This document shows, piece by piece, positions 55,831-64,000 of a DNA stretch of 64,000 nt. Source of the DNA: Anseranas semipalmata (taxonomy: Eukaryota; Chordata; Aves; Anseriformes; Anseranatidae); contig VXAA01001407.1 in the NCBI GenBank assembly GCA_013399115.1, positions 143,011 to 207,010 on the forward strand, read 5' to 3'. The position numbers and the translations under genes were made by a program. The notes under the pieces are model-generated. The model was not told where the DNA came from. It saw only the letters and a program-made list of their open reading frames with translations, and made no database searches. Each line of letters starts with the position of its first letter. Position 1 is the stretch's first letter.

Positions 55831-58800
55831 GTTGGGCTCCCCGTCACCTGCTCTCTTCCCCAGTCATCTCCCTGTGTTTCTCCCTTGAACTCGTGGCTGA
55901 ACTTTGACTTTTCCGGATTTTTTTTTTTTGTGGTCGTGTTTTAATGATGGGTTGCACTACCCTCTTCCATATGGAAGGAGGGCCAGGGTAGTCCTGTAAT
56001 TTTTGGCACTACTGGAGCAAATGGAAACTTGGAATACCAGTCATACAAGTGTGAAATACCATTATGGTATGTAAGGGTTTGGAAATTTCTGTCATTCCAG
56101 TTAAGGATCTGTAGATTCAAAGATTTTGTCCCTTTTTCTTTATTGCTGGAAGTTATTTTCCTCTTTGCTTATCAAAGGTAACGTTCCTGCGTAAGGCAGT
56201 CTGAAAATACTTACTCTTTTCAAAGGACTGTCTTTTTCAGATGTATTTTCAGTGTTTTATTTAAGGGGTGGGGAACACCAAAGGCTCAGTTCAGGAATAC
56301 TTTAAGAAACATTTTAATTGAATTTGTTAATGGGCAAGTAATACTCCGACTGTGCCTGCTACATTTGGTTTCAGTTCAGCAAAACTGAAAGTGGAACTAA
56401 TGGGGCTGAAGTGAATAGGACTGAGCATCTCTTCTGTGGTGGGATGCTCCCATCTTAAAAATCCCAGTTCTGCTAAAAGCCTCTTGATCCCAGTGTGTGA
56501 GTCTTGAAAAGTCCCATCTCTGTCTCTCCAGTTTGGAGGCATAGTAATATTGACACGTTACAGGGATCTTTTATTAGTTGTTTTATTTTTATGAAAGCCC
56601 AGTTGGAAGAGAAATGACATTTTAAAATATTCAGAAAAGCCTAAGGTTTCTTCTCAGAGAACATGTCTGCAGAAATCCCAGACATTTCAGTTGACTTACA
56701 GGTATGACTGACAAGGTTAGCAGGTTCAGGGATGCCCAGGAAAACTAATTTTTCCCTGAAGCAAAGTAACTCCCTGTTGTTGTTTAAGCTAGCTTACTGC
56801 CTGCTTTATGGCATTTATATATTTATTTACTTTGTATTTACTTTGCTGTCAACACCTTCAAGGAACAGTGATCTTTGGAAGAATATGCTTTCGTTCTCAT
56901 TTTCAAGTTAATAAAAGTGAACAATTTCCATCAAATTTGATATTGTGTGGGTTATGCATCATCAACTTTGAAAGCTGTTTTATATACAAATAAAACGCAG
57001 AAACAGTCTTACGCCTTTGAGTCTGCACGTTGCTGCAGTCTTTCAGACAAATTCCTGGTGTCCTCTGGCAGTCAACAAAGCATTCTGCGTATGGAAGGAA
57101 GAATGTGTGACAATTATATTGCCCAAAGAAATTGTATACCAGCAATTACTGTGTGAGACCTGTATTAATGTCTACAGTGGAATTTTTTGGAAGCAACTTT
57201 TTAATGCTGGGAGAGTGTTACATTAGTAATATTCATTCTTAGGATTTTTGGAGGTTATTTTGCTCCCTCTCCAAGACTCGGGCTCCGTGCTTGTTTTCTG
57301 AACAGAGCTGCTCTTGAGTGATGTGATTAGGTGTCTGCGGATCATTCCATTCACATGAGTTCACATTCAGCGTTATGCAACAGCTCTGTAGTACTCCTAC
57401 TTTTCTGCTGTCAAGAAGACGCTTCCTAATGCTGTTGAGTAGCAGCAACTGTAATTTTTGTTTTGGGAGGAAAGAAAAAATTACAGTTCAAGAGAAGGGC
57501 TGATTCTTAGCCTAGTTTCCTAAAGCAGCAGGGTTAGGAGACTCAGTCCTGTGTGGTCCATTGGCCCTTCTCCCTCAATAGCTTTTGAACCCATCAATGG
57601 GTGTTCATTAAATTCTGCAGTGGGCTGCCTCTTTGCACACAGACTGAGCAAAGGAGGGTTGGAGATGTAGGAGAGGCTGGAGGTACTGAAGTGTATGGGG
57701 AGAGGGGATGAAGCACTTAGGAGACACCGGGAAATATTTCAGTGAGAGTTTGTTATGACTTAAAGGTATTGTGAGAGTGATGGGGAGGAATTGAGGGTGC
57801 AGGATGTAAATCACAGGAAAACAAGCTTCTGCAGATTTACTACGCCTGTTTTTAGTAATGATATCAATGAAACTGGAACAGACTTTTTATATAAAGATAG
57901 TTTTGAGTGATTTCTTTTGCTTAAAAAGAAATGGCACTATTTCCCTGCGGTATGCTGCCTTCCAAATAGAGTGTTATTGTATGCATTCTTTCTTCCCAGG
58001 AGAATGCCTTGTGGTTCAGGAGAAGAGTTTTTATTTTGTTGGTTCAGATTAGGTCGGAGCTACTCACATGAATGCCAGAAGTGGGAATAATTCTGTTCTC
58101 TCTCTCTCTATTGAAATAGGATGCTCATATTGGCACTGCTCGCTCAGCACTCTCTCAAAACGAGCAGATGTGCTCACATCTCTGAATCTGGCTGGAGTAT
58201 AGTTGAGTACAGGCACGCTAGCTGTAAGCTAGTTGTCGAGGTTTAAAAAGCAGCCGTCGGTCTAGAAAAGGAAGTTTGGAGCTCAGCACAGCCTGCAAAA
58301 CCAGCGTGGGGAACTCGTATTTGTGCAGAAAGCTTGCTGGGAGCTCGAGGCTGCTGTGGCCCAGCTGCTGCAGCACCGTGAGAAACCCTCTCAACATCTG
58401 CCCAGGTGTGCTCGTGCTGTGCTGCTCTCGCCTGGTGTGTAGTCACAGGCGGTGAGTTTGGGCTGAATTTGAGTCAGTGATCTGTCTCAACATACAGACA
58501 TCCTCCTGTTAGGTCCCCTGGGCTAACTGGTTTCTTTGATGTGTTGCACTTTTAAGTCTGCTGCTCTTACACCGAGACATAACGTCAAACTGTGTAATTT
58601 CAGGTATTAATGGGCACGCCAAGATTGTTCAAAGTAATTTTGTCTGCTCTGCTTATCAGGGCTGAACTGGTAGCAACAATCACAGGCAGTGTTTGCTACC
58701 TCTCCTCACTAAAAGTAGCATGTACGGGTTCTGTCATCTTTGTTTTATTTGTGTGTAAGTTTGTACAATTTCCCTTTTAGATCGGTTTATAGATGTGGTT

Positions 58801-60772
58801 GGAAAGCACTTATATTGTTTCAGATACACTGAGTTGCTTCCCATTAGCAGCCTGGTGTATGATTAATGGTCATAATAACCCTAATAATACTTTCCAAGTG
58901 GAGTGTTGCTTTCCTTGCAACAGATCTTTAAAGATCTTTTCTTTGAGATACAGTTTCATTTCTACACAGATTATTCCTGCAGTATTTCTTTTTTTTTTTT
59001 TTTGGCTTTTTCCCTCATATGATTCACGGATGCAAAATTCACTTATGTCTTAGGTTTCCATAGTTAATGAACATAACAATTTCAAACTATTTTGTGTGTA
59101 TAAACATGTGAAGTTCTGTGATGATAAACATCAGTAAATATTTAGGAACCTGAAAAGTTTATAGTAAAATTAACTATGTGAGCCAGAGCTGAATCCCATT
59201 TAGCTGGGTAAGACTAGCCTGTGAGGTCTAGCTATGAACCATTATTTACTTGTTATTCCTTATTTATAATGAACAATTAGATGGATAGCCCTTGAGAAGG
59301 ATTGAGAACTTACATGAGTCTGACTTGGAATTTGTGTATGAATTTTAAATATATTTTGTGACCTTTGGTTTTATTTTTTCTATCACTAATCCTTTGTTAG
59401 TTCTGCTGGCCTCTAAAGTGGTGTGCCACTTTATCTTTCTTATGCTCAAGAGAGTCAAACACAAAAATACTTGCTATCTAGCTGCCATTTCCCTGAGTTC
59501 CTGTTTTCCTTGAGAGCAGCTGTTTAATTTTTACTAGAACATTTTAATAATTGATTTCTGTATAGGAAATGGACAGCTCATAAAGTCCTAACTGATGATA
59601 TTGGCACGCCTTTGGAAAAACTTTTCAGTTCTGCAGTTCTCACGCCCTCTTCTAACCATCTCTTCCCCCATCCCCTTTCATCCTTCCCTTTCCAAGAGCA
59701 TCGATCTGCGAGCACCTCCGATCCTTTGGGATCTGCTTGTGCAGAAAAAGTGTTTACCAATGCAAAAAACAGCTCTTGTGGCAGTGGTCCCTTGCAGGTT
59801 TTGGGAGTAGGGGCAGGTGTTCTAATCCTGCCCCTCTCTCACATGATTGCGCTATGTCCTTGACTGGGTCTTAAATTACTTTCTCGACTGACTACCCAAG
59901 CAGGATATGGGCTTAATGTTTATACAATGCTTTGAACATGAACAGAGTTACAAATGTTGAATCACTGTAGGAAAATACCAGTGTTAGGCCTTGTACCCAC
60001 TGACTTGCACAGGGCAGGTCATTACCGTGAGCATCCCTACCAGAACCCTTGCTCCACAGGAACACGTTCCCGCATTTGCAAAGATGAGAAGCAATTAAAC
60101 CGGCACTGTCTGTGCACCAAATAAATCGTGGAGATAAAATATTGTGATGGAGAAGCATGTTCTAGTATCTTTTGTGTTCATTTTTTAGATCGTACTCATT
60201 TTAAGTGTTATTCGTGTGTCTGAGGAGAGAGGGTGGTCTAGGAGAAATGCGGGGACATACAGCAACAGCTTAAGAGTTTGCAGTTGTCGGAGCAAGTGGG
60301 AGAAACTCGGTGTGGCACTGGGAGCTTGCACGTTCGCACCGGTCCTGTAAAGACTTCAGGATGTGCTTGACTCAATAGAAGTATCCACAGCCTATAAAAT
60401 TAATTATTTTTAAATATTTGCTGGATGGGTGTTTTACCAGCATGGAAAAGAGAGACTGGTTAAGTTTGCTGTGCATGGAGATTTTTCTCCATTTTCTGGT
60501 GGATAATATTTCTTCATGAAAAGGACCTGTGCTTTTGTCCTTATTACTCTTTGTCAAGATTTCTCCGAAAACCTTACAACAGCGTGAACATAATCCTATT
60601 AATATAAAATGTCTAGTTATTCAGTATCTTGTATTAAATAAATTTTCTCAAATTTCTTGTCAGTTGCCAGAGCTAATTTGGAGGGGGTGATGTATAGTAT
60701 AAGGATATATTTTGGTCATGGGATCTCCTTCTTTTAATGCTGACCAAATGTCCTGTGCCTCTGTCTTTACAG
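55831..60772 (+). other. CARS1: CARS1 intron 1 (inferred)
   Basis: No exon recognised. It contains a 15-T run at 58,989-59,003. It ends with the TCTGTCTTTACAG acceptor of the 60,773 exon. Confidence 0.7.
58989..59003. repeat. Poly(T) run, 15 bases
   Basis: Uninterrupted T run in CARS1 intron 1. Confidence 0.9.
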
Positions 60773-61018
60773 CTTCCAGCTACAGTTTTATTCTGAGCAT
60801 TAGTGAAGAGGAAGCCAGGGTGAAGGCTTTGAACGAGTACCTGAGCACTCGTAGTTATATCCAGGGGTTCACATTTTCACATGCAGATGTGGAGGTATTC
60901 AGAAAGTTTTCGGGGCCACCTGTGGACCAGTATTTCCATGTTGTCCGGTGGTACAGACACATAGAAGCAATCTATGATGGCAGCAGTGAAAAAAATGACC
61001 CTTGTAAACTTCAAACAA
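60773..61018 (+). CDS. CARS1: CARS1 exon 2: N-terminal GST-like extension of cytosolic cysteinyl-tRNA synthetase
   Basis: Cytosolic cysteinyl-tRNA synthetase attaches cysteine to tRNA-Cys. This exon does not encode the catalytic core. It encodes the appended GST-C-like segment of the longer vertebrate isoform: ILSISEEEARVKALNEYLST, then YFHVVRWYRHIEAI, which align closely with the human long isoform. Acceptor CTGTCTTTACAG, donor CAA|GTGAGT, 246 nt (82 codons), phase 1 to 1. Because the length is a multiple of three and the phases are equal, skipping keeps the frame, as expected for the known alternative exon. Exon 1 is hidden in the gap and the catalytic exons (HIGH-like and KMSKS motifs) lie beyond the window. 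Confidence 0.93.
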
Positions 61019-61882
61019 GTGAGTAATATGAAATTGGTGGCCAGGCTATAGACTAGCTGACATTGTATTGATTTTTGTTTGCTGAGAACTCCTAAAAGTT
61101 CCCTTTCATTCTCTCTTGCACACTTTACAATTTACTGTATCCACTCGTATTCAAGCTCATGAAATTCTTCTTGCATACTGTTACTGTGTAATTGATGGAT
61201 CCTGAACTATTTGAATGTTACATTTGTTTCCACAACTCTTTGATTTTAAAATTCTTCAATGTACAGAATTTGATTATTTGTATTTACTGTTCAGTGGCTA
61301 GCTTTTTAAAGAAAAAGGATATGTGGGTTTTGGTTTATTCCCTAAAATATCAAGATTTGCTCAGTCCATGTTTTTTTTCCCCTGCAAGGGTAGCTAAATA
61401 GTTCTTGTATAATGTACACATTCATAATAAGGTAAACTGCATACTGCTTCTTAAGATTGTTATTAACACTGAATTTTGAAAAGAATGTTTGGGGTTCTTT
61501 TTTAACTCTGGTAATTTAGGGATTGCTGATGATTTGAGGAAATACTAACCGGTTAATCTAGGTCATTGAGTAAGCATGGGTGCTGGCATTTTTGGGAGCT
61601 GCATCACTCTCCTGAGATGATTTCCAGTGAGCTAGCCTAATTTAATTGCTTTATAGTGGGAGCCTTGCTCAGGGAGTCATGAAATAATTAATAATAACAA
61701 CACAGAGCTGTTGTATAGTGCTTGCAATAGCTGTAAATAAATGCGTAATGTGTTTGTCATTATGGCTGACAGTTGTTGACTAATGCACTCCAACGCCATC
61801 TTCTCACAACATGTCATCATATGTGTTCTCAGTTCCTAGCAGACCAGCAGTTAAAATCAGACTGCTGCGAGTAGATTTTGTA

Positions 61883-61896
61883 TGTGTGTGTGTGTG
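61883..61896. repeat. (TG)n microsatellite
   Basis: Seven TG units in CARS1 intron 2. Confidence 0.85.
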
Positions 61897-63585
61897 CCTG
61901 CATGTGTTTGTGCTGGTTATTGATTTCTTTCCAGCAGCGAAGGGATCTCAGCTGTACCGCTGGCTCTGGTAGCAGATTTAATGCCACTAACTACAATTTG
62001 CCTGCAGAATGTCATGGATCAGGGTGGGACAATAAGAGAAAAGGTTTCAGTCTTCCTGTCCATGAAATCTTTGACATTAAGTCTCTCTTTCTGAAGAGTT
62101 GTGTCTCACCAGCTTTATGATCTGTCCATAAGTATCAGAAGTCCTGAAATGGTGTTCTGCAGTGTTCAGTCTGAAATAATGCGTGGATCTGCCATGCTTC
62201 TTAGGCCTTGGATATATTGTCAATGGGTTTTTTGGGTGTATCAGAGAGCCCCAGAGGTGGGATAGAGCGACTGAACTTCACATCAGCCAGGGGAAGACTA
62301 CTGCTGGCAGGGATGTGTTTGAGCAGACTAAACAGTATGTCTTTTACTTTGCCCTTGGTGTCCATGTAGTGGATATAATGTGACACCTAACTCACAAACT
62401 GAGAACTTTAGGGTGCAGTATTGTTTTTTTTTGTTGTTGTTGTTTTTTCTCTTGTGTTTAGTGCGGTTGTAAGTAAAAAAAAGCTTTACTGGTTTATCTT
62501 TTATTAGACTAACCCACACAGGCTGCTTTCCCTGAGGGAAACTCTAGCCGCAATTAAGCATACCAGTGTAATCTTTGTAAATCAAAGGGTAAACAAATCC
62601 ATACCTTAGTGTATGGTCTGTGTTATGGATAGACTACTATTGCACTTGAAGTGTTCTGGTCAGTAACATACAGTAAAATACTTAGAATAAACACATTTCT
62701 ATGGATCCATAGCATGGAGATTGAATGGAGTCCTTCTGAGAGACAGAGCACCACAGTTTTTTTTTTTTCTTATTTAGGCAGTTATTCAAAAAAGGATGAT
62801 GAGGAAGAGATTAATTTCTTTTTTTATACCATGGAAATTTACATTACTTGTAGGTTTTCAGTCAAAATATTTGTATGAAGATATCAGGGAAACAGAGTTA
62901 ATGAAAAGCATCCTGAGACACAGGATCAGAAAGGCAATTTTGTTGTCCAAACAAATAGTTTGTATAATATTTTAATTGCAGTTAAAATGCCTACCATGAG
63001 AATTCCTAAAGATGGTACCATATGTGTTAACCTGGCAACTTTGCTGTATTTTTGAATTTCCTGTTTTGCTCCCATTCCAGGTTAATGCCATAATTAGTTT
63101 AACATCACTACAGCTGTAAGCAGCCCTGTGCATAGCGAACTGCAACTCTTTGACAGATGACATGCTCATACTTTCTTTGAAAAATCATGTTTAATAATTG
63201 TGTTAAAAATTGAAAGGCAAACAAATGCAAAAATAGGCCTGCTCTTTCCCAAACTGTGCATGCAGCAGAGTAGAAGAGCTGAAAGCAGCAGCACACAGGG
63301 ACGTGCCACCTTTCCAAAAGTAAAATGAGAAGGTGTGTCCAACACCCCCCCAGATAGGAAATACAGCATATTTCACGTTGAATGAGTCTTCAGTGTTTTG
63401 AGGTGTGGTGCTTTGGCTTACTGTCCTGCCATTTAAAACAACTGCTTGGTATTAGTTGTGATGAAGAAAAATAAAACATTTTTGGTCTGTGAATACCGAT
63501 TTGTTGAAATTGGATTTTTTCTGAACACAATTGTCACAGGGACATTCGTACAGAAGAATACCAAAGGAAAAAACAAGAAATTTTG

Positions 63586-63602
63586 AAAAAAAAAAAAAAA
63601 AA
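63586..63602. repeat. Poly(A) run, 17 bases
   Basis: Uninterrupted A run with no recognisable retroposon upstream. Confidence 0.9.
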
Positions 63603-64000
63603 CTTTGAAATGTAGTAATGAAGTATAAACTTTTTGTTTTGACAACACTTTCATTTTGCTTTGTAATTTGCATTACACTATTTGTGTATATGTAACATGG
63701 TTTAAGAATTTCTACTGTGTTACAAAGTATTGAACCTTTATTCCTATTTAGGTCAAAGGCAGATTTCAAAATGTTGAAATTCCCCAAAGAACAGGAATTA
63801 CACTTCTTCCCATCTCCTTTGAATATTGTCACTAATATCACCCTGGGTTTTATCTACTCTCCTTAATGGCAAAATTTACCCTCTTGCTGAACTGGAGCAT
63901 ATTTATGGTAAATGAGACTGTTCAGAAATGCCTTGTGTACATAGCAACCATATATGATTAAAAGCTGAGGCTCTTTCTAAACCTTTTGGCCTCCCCTCCC

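Larger units (their letters stand above)
61019..64000 (+). other. CARS1: CARS1 intron 2 (5' part)
   Basis: I found no exon with the expected next CARS1 sequence before the window end. It contains a GT repeat at 61,883-61,896 and a 17-A run at 63,586-63,602. A block at 61,640-61,780 has conserved-element texture. Confidence 0.75.

Noticed and set aside
1..64000. CRISPR arrays, operons, tRNA or rRNA genes
   Set aside because: None seen; sequence is vertebrate nuclear with spliced genes, and no direct-repeat/spacer pattern or cloverleaf was recognised.

Overview
This is a vertebrate nuclear window, and the content points to a bird. It has multi-exon genes with canonical splice sites, long introns with few repeats, GC-rich CpG-island first exons partly lost to assembly gaps, and two CR1-type LINE 3' tails. 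There is no prokaryotic gene organisation. The species cannot be named from this sequence alone.

Three genes lie head to tail on the + strand. (1) Positions 1 to about 42,970 hold the 3' part of OSBPL5 (ORP5, an oxysterol-binding-protein-related lipid transporter). I see 17 coding exons in consistent phase, giving about 749 residues from the start of the PH domain to the stop at 41,769. The first ~130 residues, judged against the family, lie upstream of the window. (2) Positions about 44,550-55,105 hold a TNF-receptor-superfamily death receptor of the TNFRSF23/26 (TRAIL-receptor-like) group. It has a signal-peptide exon running into a gap, three cysteine-rich repeats, one membrane segment and a C-terminal death domain. 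(3) From about 55,110 to the window end lies the 5' part of CARS1 (cysteinyl-tRNA synthetase). Its CpG island is half hidden by a 353-base gap, and one exon is visible at 60,773-61,018. That exon encodes the N-terminal GST-like extension. The order OSBPL5 - TNFRSF - CARS1 matches mouse distal chromosome 7 (Osbpl5, Tnfrsf26/22/23, Cars), which supports the identities.

The genes do not form a functional pathway; their proximity is conserved synteny. ORP5 acts at ER-plasma-membrane contacts, the TNF receptor at the cell surface, and CARS1 in the cytosol.

Points worth a second look: two introns of OSBPL5 with GC-AG boundaries; a possible alternative terminal exon in the death-receptor gene (51,106-51,213) that would give a receptor without a death domain; a weak exon-5 donor whose retention would give a soluble receptor; an intact death domain at a locus where mouse carries decoys; a pair of near-perfect interlocking hairpins at 95-168; and the very tight junction between the receptor's poly(A) signal and the CARS1 CpG island.
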